DNA of 50,000 nt, taken from Sphaeroforma sirkka (taxonomy: Eukaryota; Opisthokonta; Ichthyosporea; Ichthyophonida). Position 1 is the stretch's first letter. Every line of letters begins with the position of its first letter. Made by a program: the position numbers and the translations under genes. This document shows, piece by piece, positions 21,861 to 31,990 of this stretch. Below the pieces are notes generated by a model. That model was not told the DNA's origin. It worked only from the letters and a program-made list of their open reading frames with translations, and did no database searches. The stretch lies in assembly GCA_001586965.3 (NCBI GenBank), contig LUCW03000057.1:1-50000 (forward strand), read 5' to 3'.

Positions 21861-22885
21861 GGAATTCTCCTTGGAATCGTCTTGTGAAGATCTCTTCTTA
21901 ATTGGTATTCTCAATATGGTAGTGCAAGATCGAGCATGCATTCCATGCGTCTTCTTACACGATGTGTACACTCTAAAGCGGATTTGCAAGTCCTTATGTT
22001 TGACAAAAAAGTTCTGTTTAGGTTTATTTTGGTGTAAGGTACTATCATATTCAACACACAAAGCATACTTAGTTATAAGACTTTTCTGTTGTTGTGTCGC
22101 TGAGTGTGTTGCTCCGTGCAGAACACTTGCTTCGGTTGTGCTCGCTCACGAGCTACTGCCGCATACGTATTGTCTTGTTTAGTGCTACCACCAGCCTTTG
22201 ACGTAGTAGTATGAGTCTCTGAATAATTTTTTGTTACCTGCATTAAGCGGTGTTGTGTCCATTCTTCGACTGTAAAAGCCTTAACGAACGTATCCCACAT
22301 AAAGTCAGATAAGTCAGATGACAGTTTCTCGCTTTTAGTGTTTAACCACTAAAAAGCTTCTTGACGTCAAGTTCTATTCATAAGGTTAGAAATCACGTGC
22401 ATGAACATTATTTCTAATGTTCTACGTTGGCCTTTAGCCCAGCTCTGCTTACAGAGCTGTGTGAGTCGATTATCATAATCGAGTCCAACCCACCTGGCCG
22501 GGACATTTAAACTTCCCCCATCTAGCATGCTAGATAGTAAATATCTCTTTAACAATGTTAAAGAATTGATCTGCGGACGTGGCTGCTAACAACCCTTCTT
22601 TTGCGCTATGCAGACTGGTCTCTTCATTACTTCCACGGACTAGTGCATGTGTTAATGCTGCACAATATTCCCCAATTGGAACATGTTGAGTAGACCATTA
22701 TTCTCGCATCATTTGCAACGTCTTAGACGTTGTAAAGATGTTATAAAAATATGCTTGGTTTTCTTTCACGGATGTCTTTAGCTTAGCTAAAGCACTTTCT
22801 CTGTCTTTGACAGATCTAGTTCATGAACGATCACTCAAGTGTTCAACATTGGACTTAGATTGCCTTGAAGCAGCACCCATATAAA
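21861..22885 (-). pseudogene. G3 gag relic
   Basis: The minus strand from an ATG near 22880 (MGAASRQSKSNVEHL) runs through ALAKLKTSVKENQAYFYN, then TQHVPIGEYCAALTHALVRG (about 22690-22620), LLSSMLDGGSLNVPARWVGL and WAKGQRRTLEIMFMHVISNL. The composition is typical of a Gypsy capsid. Later pieces (22300-22073, 22061-21852) are Gln/Thr/Lys-rich with scattered Cys and His. At least three stops or frameshifts occur. It is unrelated by eye to G1/G2 gag. Confidence 0.6.
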
Positions 22886-22959
22886 TGGAATGCGATTATG
22901 CAACCATAATGGGCAGCTTTACAGCAACTCGGAAACCCAAAGACTCCTAGCTCTAGCAA

Positions 22960-23825
22960 TGATGATTCAATAGAAGCCATCCAAACTGGAGTGAGAAGGA
23001 TGTCTTCAAGCGAGCTACAGCCTCGAGCTCAGTCAACGACTGAACAAGAACTTCAGAGTTCTAAATCGTGTGTTTCACAGCACAGTTAGACGTCCGAATC
23101 AGATGATGAGGACAATGGAGCAGGAAATGCTTCTACCAGCCGTTACCGGAAACCGGGTACAACACATTCAAAACTTAAAACCAGCAAAGAACCTCAAGGC
23201 TTGGCTGAAATCTTGTTTCTACCAAAAGGTAAAGCTTCAAAAGCACAAGCTGAATCTGCTATAGCTGTAGCAGCACAAACACGGGTAGCTAAAGCTACTA
23301 AGACAGATGTTAAGAAGAAAAAAATCAAGTACAGTTAAGACTTTTATAGTCAATACTGTGACTGAAGCTTCTAAAGGCAACGCTAAGGCTAAAGTACATA
23401 ATATACAGAGGCCATCATATCTTTCAAGGGAACGAACAACAAGAACGTCCCCAAGGACAAAATAACATTTAGATCCAAATCAGGATGTCGATCTAAATGG
23501 TAGTTCCTATGAACATATTGGACCTTCAAATGTTATACTAGTGATTCTGTTGAAACTGTAAGTACTTCTTCAAAAAAGGAACAGCATTTACAGGTTTTAG
23601 AGTCGATTGCTAAACTACTGGAAGATATACCTGATCGTAGATCTAAATGGTAGTTCCTATGAACATATTGGACCTTCAAATGTTATACTAGTGATTCTGT
23701 TGAAACTGTAAGTACTTCTTCAAAAAAGGAACAGCATTTACAGGTTTTAGAGTCGATTGCTAAACTACTGGAAGATATACCTGATCGTAGATCAGATTAT
23801 ACTCCAGGGACAGCACAATATGATG
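22960..23825 (+). pseudogene. Plus-strand Ser/Lys-rich gag-like N-terminal relic
   Basis: In shifting plus frames this reads as a polar, low-complexity protein: SESDDEDNGAGNASTSRY, then SKEPQGLAEILFLPKGKAS, QAESAIAVAAQTRVAKATK, a KKKKSS run, and later LQVLESIAKLLEDIPDRRSDY. The coding bias is clear but there are stops. It starts close to, and points away from, the minus-strand G3 gag start. It may be the N-terminal part of another gag of the G3 type, but I cannot prove the family. A 150-bp tandem duplication lies inside it (23490-23639, 23640-23789). Confidence 0.4.
23490..23789. repeat. 150-bp perfect tandem duplication
   Basis: The block beginning GATCTAAATGGTAGTTCC (23490) and ending ATACCTGATCGTA (23639) is repeated at once with no difference I can see (23640-23789). 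It lies within the gag-like relic and would add exactly 50 codons per copy if in frame. The lack of divergence indicates a recent event or an assembly duplication. Confidence 0.92.
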
Positions 23826-24002
23826 CTGCATGTATTGGGCATTACTCCAAGCGAGAGATATTTGCGAAAGAACAAACCACTTTAACCATGCAGAAACAAA
23901 GCATGATTACAATGCGATTATGTATTGTTTCTGCATGATTATAGTGGCTTGTTCGTTCGTAAGTATATCTCGCTCGAGAGTAATGTTTAATACATGCAGC
24001 AA
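23824..24002. repeat. Imperfect inverted repeat, about 75-bp arms
   Basis: The left arm starts TGCTGCATGTATT (23824) and ends ATGCAGAAACAA (about 23900). The right arm starts TTGTTTCTGCATG (23925) and ends AATACATGCAGCAA (24002). The arms pair along their length with several mismatches and a loop of about 25 nt. The hairpin forms the exact boundary between the gag-like relic and the resumed G1b integrase. Confidence 0.8.
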
Positions 24003-24208
24003 GATTATATCACCCTCTAATAGCCCACAAGTACTGGGTGCAGCCGAGCGTCATCATAATGTCATCACATGTTCGGTACGACAATGCTGTAAAATGGTAC
24101 CACTACAATCTGATGAACGCCTTCCTTCTACCATGCTATATCAGAACATCCGTATCACTCGCAGACACAAGAGTGCACCTTTTAGTGTGGATTTTGAACG
24201 TAGACACG
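24003..24208 (+). pseudogene. G1b integrase fragment upstream of the G2 insertion
   Basis: Plus-strand sequence matches the end of the catalytic core: SPQVLGAAERHH, with the catalytic Glu region retained but the two Asp regions absent upstream. IRITRRHKSAPFSVDFERRHV follows, ending at the G2 insertion site. The remaining residues of this motif (PFADFTHE) are found across the insertion at 33207. The piece shows stops in the first third. Confidence 0.75.
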
Positions 24209-24388
24209 TGTGGTAAGAGTCCCCTTAAACCGCTATCAGTGTGGAGTTAGAATTAGTTTACAATTAATTCACACGAGGTGAATTATTTGTAGACCACGTA
24301 GACAATCAAATGTAAGAATAAATACACCGCACTGAGCCTCAGGGAGACTCAGTAGGTTTTAGTATCGTATTTTGACGTGTTTACTACA
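24209..24388 (+). mobile_element. G2 5' LTR (180 bp)
   Basis: TGTGGTAAGAGTCCCC to GTGTTTACTACA. It differs from the 3' LTR at five positions by my count, all transitions (about 97% identical). That implies a fairly recent insertion compared with the surrounding relics. The length is short for a Gypsy LTR. A TATA-like element is not obvious. The sequence just inside is TTTTTACGACTAG, not a tRNA-type primer site. Confidence 0.93.
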
Positions 24389-24479
24389 TTTTTACGACTA
24401 GTTACTTTAGGTGTATTATTCGATTTTATCTCGAGGATAATAGTGGACAGAGAAGTTCATTTTTTTGACGAATTACAGG

Positions 24480-24635
24480 AGTTGATCTCCCTCAGAACCG
24501 GGTAGCTGAAAGGAGCTTGCAAAGTACGACAGGAGCAAAGTCTTCCGAGCACAGAGAAGTTGATCTCCCTCAGAACCGGATAGCCGAAAGGAGCTTACAA
24601 ACTACGACAGGAGCAAAGTCTTCCGAGCACAAATT
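24480..24635. repeat. 78-bp tandem duplication in G2 leader
   Basis: AGTTGATCTCCCTCAGAACC at 24480 and again at 24558. Each unit extends through CGAGCACA with a handful of substitutions. Non-coding. Confidence 0.88.
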
Positions 24636-24658
24636 AGTGAAAAGAAATCCCCACCTTC

Positions 24659-25240
<582 letters not shown>

Positions 25241-25845
25241 ACCATTCAGTCTTCTTTTGATTTTTTAATCCATCTTCGGTCCGAAAATCCAGATACTTCA
25301 ATTCCAATGCGACTTTTCAGGCCGTCGTTGACAATCAAGGCCTCCCTCTGACTAATTAGCAGTCATAGGACGTTTGAACAATGTTTTGAACACAACACGA
25401 ACATAATGCAGTATCGCAGTTAGGGGTATAGAAGAACGTAATTTGGCGTAGAGAAGGTCGATATGGCAGATTTTCATAGGTGTGGGCGAGTACAGCGACG
25501 ACAAAGGGCAGATAGAGGTGATCAAGAAAAGCAGGTAGCAATGTAGAATCGACAGTGTCAGGCGACGTAGAATGGAAACGTGTGAATTAAGCGCGCGTGA
25601 GACAGGTAGCAATCCAGAAGAGGAGCTAGGTACAGTTTGGGAGAAACTGGACAGAAAGAATGCGATTTCAACTCGTATTTTCAACAAATATCAACTACGG
25701 GAGCAAGTTTTGGTAATCAATTGGCTAGACGAAAAGACTGGCATGGTTAGAAGATCGATTTTTCAAAAATATCTCGGAGTCGAATGTTCGCCATCGTTGC
25801 ATGCGCGAACTTCGATGGTCACGAAAGCATAGGAAAAAAAATATA

Positions 25846-25885
25846 TCACGGGGGGGTATCGAACCCACGACCAATACAAGACAGA
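25846..25885 (-). other. tRNA 3'-half-like sequence (B-box motif)
   Basis: The minus strand reads GTCGTGGGTTCGATACCCCC, followed by CCGTGAT, a short spacer and a T8 run. GGTTCGATACC resembles the pol III B box and TpsiC loop. The 5' half of a tRNA is not present, because a (TA)n array lies there. It is best read as a tRNA relic or chance similarity. Confidence 0.25.
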
Positions 25886-25895
25886 ATACACTTTC

Positions 25896-25933
<38 letters not shown>

Positions 25934-26718
25934 TTGAATTCCCATTATAGAGAGGAAGGAAGTCAACGTGTGAATCAGCCGTAGGACCAACAAGTAGCAT
26001 GGTACGGTTGTATGATTGTTGATGAAACCTAGGGAGAACGAGAACGTTATCACCGACGTATAAGGCGAATCGTCAAGATGCAGCGGACTCTTGCAAGGAA
26101 CAGAAGAAATAGTACATGCAAGAGTAGACAGCACTTATCAGGCATCGTGCAAGTACACTCAAGTTGGTTTGAATAGGGAATTTGTTTTTGGGTTTTCAAC
26201 TTCATAACCGATGTAACTATCTTGGGCTTCAAGGATATTCTTGGGAACCTTGACCTGAACTTCCTGGCTGCAGGCCTCGGGTTTGATTGATGCTGGAGTA
26301 GAGTGGTCCGAAGGTTGGATTAAAGGAGCATTCAGAACGCTAGAACACGACAGGCGGTTGATCATTGAACACGCTTCGAGTCTATCAGCAACTCTTAATT
26401 ACTCCTATAGGCAGAGCAAAGGAGAGCAAAACGAGTACTCATTAACAAAACCAACCCAAACAGAATAATTAGCAATCATTAAGGAGCAAGGTGTATTCGA
26501 GCGCAACGAGTTTTCGGGGACTCGCAAGCAGACCTTGTAGACATCAACATGATTCAATGATAATTAGCTATTTTGGTATCACGAGAGGAGAACGGCGGAA
26601 GAAAGTGTGTAACACAAATGGCTGAAGTCAACTATTATATAATAGCCGACACTCCTTCAATCTGGACCAACTATTCATCAACAACACAAAGCCATACATC
26701 GAAGTCTTAAACATCTAG

Positions 26719-28828
26719 ATGCCTATGCGTCCAGCACCCCGTAGCCCTCGACGCACTCATCGCGACGGCAAAGCAACCCAGAGATCCTTGTCAGATTTCG
26801 AGCAGACCCACCAAGGAGGCACAGCTTCTTCGCGCCAGACAGTAGCATCGCGTCGAAGAGATGAACAACCGCGATATGAACAGACAGACCAAGACGTGGG
26901 CCAGGCAGCAAGCAGGCGACATCAGTGGGGGGCACGGGTCTCGCTTATCGGCAAGAGGGAGAGCAGATCCAGAAGACAGTGAGGTGCAATTTGTGATTAG
27001 GCATACTAGTCGTTCAAAGTCTGCTGAACCAGCAGCTGAGCGACACAGGGTAGCCAATGTCCGAGGTACTTCGGGCATTCATTCAGCGGGTGATAGACCG
27101 CATTCATGGCAGCCTTTTCACCGAGCACCTGAACGAGATTTCACTCGAAAGCGAACTCGATCGGGGAGTTTTACCAGTGCAAATCAGGATTCCCTCGCAG
27201 GCAACGGGGATGAGCGACAAGTCCAACGGCATAGCAATATGTCAGGGTGGGCCACGGGCACTCGTCAGCAAAACTCTGACGAAATCAGGGGCCGACAGCT
27301 AGAGCAATATTTGAGCGACCCACATGGGGATTATCGTAGGGAAGCCGAACGAGAACAACTACGTAGACGATGGGAACTCAGCCGACAGCACCGAGACTTC
27401 GCGCGATCGATACAGGATATGCGCAAGGCTAGTTACGTTGACGACGGTAAGCGCAAGTATAGTGACGTCGACGACGGTAAGCGCAAGTCTAGTGATGTCG
27501 ACGACGGTAAGCGCAAGTCTAGTGATGTCGACGACGGTAATGTTCATTGCAGCAGAAAACGACCGCACAAAGACGAACAGGCGAGAGAGCCGATCATGAC
27601 ACCAGCGCAGTGGAACGAGCATCGCCGAGCCATCATGTGTCAACGCCTCGAAGGGAAGATATCTTTCTTTGTGGATGAACTTTGTCGAGCACAGGGAAAC
27701 TACGATGTCCCAAGATGTACATTACTAACGTCCACGATTGATACACTGAAAGGAGCCTTGAATACTCAATTGGAAGCTATCAGGAAGAACAGAGCTCCGG
27801 AGCCACGGACATGGCCCGATTGGCCTTTAGACCGTTATCAATTAAGCAGCACAGCCGATAGAGACACACGAGGGGCGCTGGAAGAGGCACTGAAGAACAC
27901 CCATGTCTCAGGACTAGATGAGTCGTGGATGGTACGTTGGTTCTATAAGGTACTCATACATTTTAAGGCAGCAAAGGCCACAATTGACTATCTCCGTGAC
28001 AACCATAATCAGCTGAGGGTATATCCGGCGGAACAGGTCATAGACCAAATCTGTCAACATGAGAGCAAGGCCACCGTAGACCCTACCTTTAAGAAGTTGG
28101 CGAAGGGTAATCCCCGCACCAAGGGTGTAGAGTCAGCCAGGGAACATTTGAACAAGATTGTGGAAGTTCACAAGAGAGCCTGGGAGCGAGCAGATAAGGG
28201 CAAGGACTTTCCTAAGCGGTTGCTTAATCACTGCCTCATACAGGCCCTCGAGGACCTGACAGGTAATATGACGTATGAACGCACGCTACAACACCACATA
28301 GGTTGGGACCACCTGGAGACTGAAGACCTTCTCCGCATTTTAAATCCAGACATACAAGAAACCGATGCCATCCTCAGACAACGGGTACGGACACAGATGA
28401 ATGTGGGGGATAGGCGTAGACAGTTTCCAGCCCAACAACGAGATCGTAATTTGAATACGAATACAGGAGGAGGTAGCACACAACGCACAAGCACGTCTAC
28501 GACCACCACGTGTTACGCGTGCAGAGCGGGTGCCCCACCCAGTTTCAGGCATATATCATCCTGCAAGCACTACCAGTCGAACAAAAGGGTTGGATTCACA
28601 TCCAACTCGGGCCGAGGATTTAAGCAAGGCGTATCCTTCAATAAGAGTTTGCTCGCGGTCAACACCATTACGGCTCTAATAGACTCGGACGACCAGCAAA
28701 CGGAGCAGGAGGAGACCACGCCTACAGACACACACATTGCTTCCATACTGGCACACCCAGACGAAATCGAACAGGGTGAGTTGGAAGAGGATGCAACGTG
28801 GGAAACCATAGGCAGCGATCAGGAATAG
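26719..28828 (+). CDS. G2 Gag
   Basis: The main frame is 26861-28828 (655 codons from the ATG in GAGATGAACAACCG). A short Arg/Ser-rich frame starting with ATG at 26719 overlaps it one phase off and may be the original N-terminus, as G1b gag also begins Arg-rich. The N-terminal 250 residues are highly charged and contain four in-frame 10-residue repeats (VDDGKRKSSD type, 27421-27540). The capsid-like core has PDWPLDRYQL, DESWMVRWFYKVL and NHCLIQALEDL (about 27800-28260). A C-x2-C-x9-H-x3-C knuckle-like motif (CYAC...RHISSC) lies at 28511-28564, and an acidic tail ends WETIGSDQE before TAG (28826-28828). Pol continues in the same frame after this stop. This is the best preserved gag in the window. 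Confidence 0.85.
27421..27540 (+). repeat. Four in-frame 30-bp repeats in G2 gag
   Basis: Four contiguous 30-bp units, each containing GACGACGGTAAGCGCAAG (the last unit is cut short in coding sense by GGTAATG), encode repeats of SDVDDGKRKS type. Units two to four are almost identical and unit one is more diverged. They add a strongly charged, probably disordered segment. The phase is preserved, so copy number can change without breaking the frame. Confidence 0.93.
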
Positions 28829-29460
28829 GACGTAAGGGTGTCGGATGTAGATGCAACTTTAGTTTTCCCGTCTAGCACACCTGTGATACTATCGATCAAA
28901 GATCCATTACTTTCAATGGACAATCGAGTATTCATATCCATCCTGATTAACGGTAAGACATGCAGGGCGTTAGTGGATTCTGGGGCAAACAGAAGTTGCA
29001 TTGATTCGACATCCGCACACGATTGGGGATTGCAAATAAGTCGGCTCCGGAGGGATCCTATATATACCTAGCTGATCGTAGTCTTCGTACACGGCGAATA
29101 GGCTCAACCGTACAAACTCCAGTACGATATGGTCTAGAGCTCACAGAACAGTCTTTCGAGCTAATGAATCTACCACCGACAATCGACGCGATCGTAGGCC
29201 AGGATCTTATGCCTGGCTTAGGGCTATACGTGGGAGGCCTTCAATCGCCATTCTCACCCATAGATCCAACAGAGCTAGACAAACTATTGGAACCAATACC
29301 GTTGAGACGACCACCAGATTTGACCGAGGAAGCCGGTGTTTGCCTGGAACTAGACAAGGAACTGAGGGACAATGACGGTATTCGAGAAAAGGACAGGTGC
29401 AGACTGGAAGGAGGCAAAGTTAGATTGCCAGTGACACCAGATCAAGCTGCAAGGATGCGG
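28829..29460 (+). pseudogene. G2 protease, frameshifted
   Basis: Directly after the gag TAG the same frame reads DVRVSDVDATLVF, then NRVFISILINGKTCRALVDSGANRSCIDSTS, with the DSG active-site triad. At about 29025-29045 the frame changes by one base: the homologous KSAPEGSYIYLADRSLRTRRIGST is in the frame that opens at 29023, and that frame then runs uninterrupted into RT. DAIVGQDLMPGLGLYVGGLQS (29188-29250) and a TELDKLLEPIPLRR linker follow. One indel therefore breaks an otherwise complete enzyme. Confidence 0.87.
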
Positions 29461-30300
29461 AATGCAGTAAGGAACTTTATAGCAGACAAATGGATACCAT
29501 GGGTAGATAGACAGGTGCAGAAGTGGATTCAAGATTTGGTCATAGTTCAAAGGGATACAGCCACTTCCGTCAACTTACCCTTGCTCGCCGTGCCAGAGTA
29601 TACTCAATCTGGAGAACTAAAGAAAGTGCGAGTGTGTTTGGACCTCAGAGCGGTGAATGCATTAATACCAGCGGATCAGTTCATTATTCCCCGTATCAAC
29701 GACATCATTGGTAACATCAAAGGGAAGAGATGTTACACGACATTGGATCTAACCGCAGCGTACCATCGACTCCCAATTCACCCTGATTCTCAGTATCTAT
29801 TCAGTTTCACACATGGCAAAAGCCAGTATTCCTTTACATCAGCGCCATTTGGACTACACACACTGACGCAGCAGTTTCAGCGTACACTGAGTGTGATATT
29901 GCAAGGACTTCCGGCACACCACTACCTGGACGACATCGTAATAGCAACAGATGACTACGAGGAACACGTACGAGTAGTGAAAGAGGTCATTCGGCGGCTG
30001 ACGTACCACAGTTTCAAGCTAAACCCTTCAAAATGTTATTTTGCAGTCAAAGAAGTCATGATCCTAGGGAAGCGAGTATCGAAGGCCGGAATTGATATTT
30101 GCCATGAAAAGCAGGCCAAGCTCATTGACTGGCCAACCCCGAAGAAGTACAAAGACATTGCGTCGGCCTTGGGATTAGCCAACTTTCTTCACGAGCACCT
30201 ACCAAACTTTGCAGAGGTAGTTGCCCCACTCCGAGAATTTGTAAGACTGAAGCCTAAGGAAATCATTGAGACAGGTGGGAACAGAGACACCAGCAAGCTT
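29461..30300 (+). CDS. G2 reverse transcriptase
   Basis: Part of the 429-codon frame 29023-30312, with no stops through the whole RT. Motifs in order are NLPLLAVPEY, VRVCLDLRAVNALIPADQ, RCYTTLDLTAAYHRLPI (first Asp), SFTSAPFGLHTLTQQFQRT and HHYLDDIVIATDD (catalytic YLDD). LNPSKCYFAVKEVMILGKRVS and the WPTPKKYKDIASALGLANFL connection follow. It is the best RT copy here and the reference for reading the others. A frameshift at about 30290, after KEIIE, separates it from RNase H. Confidence 0.92.
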
Positions 30301-30790
30301 GGGATGCCATGAAGCAAGCCATAGTTGAGGCAGTAGTGTTGAAATTTCCCGTCGACGAAGTACCTTTACAACTCGAAACGGATGCAAGCGACTACGGTAT
30401 TGGAGGTGCATTGTTCCAGACCATAGAAGGGAAGAAGCAATACCTAATGTTCTTCAGCAAGACCCTCAACGCAGCACAGCGCAATTGCGCAACACCCATG
30501 AAGGAATTATTGGCCTTGGTATATGGTCTCACACACTTCCGGGATCATCTCGAAGGTCAACGCTTTTCAGTGTTGACTGATCACAAGGCTTTGGTGTATA
30601 TGAACACACAGCTAAAGCTGAATCCGATGCTACAACGATGGCAACACATCATAGCGCCTTTCAATTTTACTATCTCGCACATCCCGGGTATAAAGAACGT
30701 GTTACCAGACGCGTGGTCTAGGCTTCATGAGGTAACTGTTGAGACTGAGGACCCGGAGGTACTATATGCAGAATGTTAGCAACTTTTCCA
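30301..30790 (+). CDS. G2 RNase H
   Basis: The open frame 30309-30779 has LETDASDYGIGGALFQT, FFSKTLNAAQRN, ATPMKELLALVYGLTHFRDHL, VLTDHKALVYMN and LQRWQHIIAPFNFTISHIPG. It ends NVLPDAWSRLHEV. A TAG falls at the position of a Trp in G1 (C-W-QLF), and the sequence continues one base out of phase from about 30773. The D-E-D residues are all visible. Confidence 0.9.
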
Positions 30791-31240
30791 GATTACTTTG
30801 AGCAAGCGCAACGGATTATGGGTGAGAATAATGTCGATGTCTTTGCTTCGCACCAGGATCATCATTTGCCACGCTACTACACCGACGATGACAGGGGTGG
30901 AGCGTTTGCACATTATTGGAAAGATATAGACGGATGGATGAACCCACCATGGAGATTAATCCATAGAATGTTGCGCAAGATACGATCAGAGAGGGCCACA
31001 GCTACGGTGTGTCTACCGTGGGCGCCCCACGAGCCTAGGTTCCAGGTATTCAAGTCGCTTCTACAAAGAGACACAGTATTAGTTCCAAGGACAGCCCACT
31101 CCTTCCTCAAATACGGAAAGTATGCGAGTGGCAAGACACCATGGGGTCACACAGTCATTGCTAGAGTAGGCCCACGCAATGGTTACAGCCTTCCAGCGAC
31201 GTTTTCAGCACGATTGGGATATGCCAGAACCGTCCTCAGT
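30791..31240 (+). CDS. G2 Dam-like (NPPW) methyltransferase module
   Basis: The frame 30773-31261 reads PDYFEQAQRIMGENNVDVFA, then HLPRYYTDDDRGGAFAHYW, GWMNPPWRLIHRMLRKIR (NPPW codons 30941-30952), ATATVCLPWAPHEPRFQVF and SGKTPWGHTVIARVGPRNGY. The acidic DVFA opening, Trp-rich middle and NPPW catalytic-type loop followed by a hydrophobic strand match the phage/DIRS Dam-like DNA N6-adenine methyltransferase layout. The G2 copy of the module is uninterrupted, unlike those of G1 and G3. It is placed between RNase H and integrase. A role in methylating element DNA is inference, and a structural or tether role is also possible. Confidence 0.66.
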
Positions 31241-31990
31241 ATCGAAAGTCACCCCATTTGATACGTCTCGGCTAGTATCGATCGCTACCTCGGGAGTAGC
31301 CATGACGGATTCTCTAGATGAGGAAGAGATAAGCCGTCGCACACAGCTCACCTTGTATCAGCATGAGATTGGGCATCATAGAGCAGAAGATACAGTTGCT
31401 CAACTACAGCAGAACGGACATTTGTGGCCTAACGCTCTGGAACTTGCACAAACAGTTAGGAGAAACTGTCGCACATGTCTAGGACAGAGGGTGTTACGAA
31501 AGGGATTTCACCCGATGATTAATATAACGGCAAAGTATCCGTGGGATCATATTCAAGTCGACATGATTCCAATGCCACTAGTTTCAGCAGCAGGAAATCG
31601 ATATATATTGCACGTCTTGGATATAGCAACGGGGTACTCGATATTGAGAGCAACGGCCACAAAGTCAGCAGAAGTGGTGACATCGAAACTTATGGAGGTG
31701 TTTGGGGAACATGGTTTTCCCAGGAAAATTCAATCAGACGAGGGAGGCGAGTTTTCGAACAAGATTGTTAAATTAATAACTCAAGAAGTTGGAGTGATGC
31801 ATGCGAAGTCGCCACCATATCGTCCTCAGGTTCTGGGAGCAGCGGAGAGAAGACACAGAGACATACACGAAGGAGTTCGCAAGCTATGTGAATCTTTGCC
31901 TACGGCATGGGATGTCCGACTACCACTTATATGCTGTGCCAGAACCTCCGAATATCTCGGCGACACAAGACAGCACCATTCAGTGCTTAC
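31241..31990 (+). CDS. G2 integrase, zinc-binding and catalytic core
   Basis: The frame 31179-32210 is in use from about 31230. The HHCC N-terminal domain (YQHEIGHHRAEDT...NCRTCLGQ) is followed by the core with IQVDMIPMP (first Asp), IQSDEGGEF (second Asp) and QVLGAAERRHRD (Glu). The Asp-Glu spacing is 35 residues, a complete D,D-35-E triad. It splices the cDNA into the host chromosome. A frameshift near 31925-31940 passes the homology to the next frame, which carries the C-terminal domain. The frame also differs from that of the upstream NPPW module, with a change near 31230. Confidence 0.88.

Noticed and set aside
24205..24208. TA or TTAA target duplication for G2
   Set aside because: The bases directly outside both LTRs are CACG, a 4-bp duplication typical of Gypsy integrase.
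25352..25687. Minus-strand ORF with Ser/Leu-rich composition in the G2 leader
   Set aside because: No motif. The composition is explained by the opposite strand of AT-rich leader DNA, and it has no homologue in the other leaders here.
27359..27643. Minus-strand ORF with TRLALTVVDI repeats
   Set aside because: It is the reverse-strand shadow of the four 30-bp gag repeats.
30791..31240. Tyrosine recombinase / DIRS element identity because of the MT-like module
   Set aside because: The same pols carry LTRs, a DTG/DSG protease and a D,D-35-E integrase with chromodomain. No tyrosine recombinase motif is present, so they are Gypsy elements.
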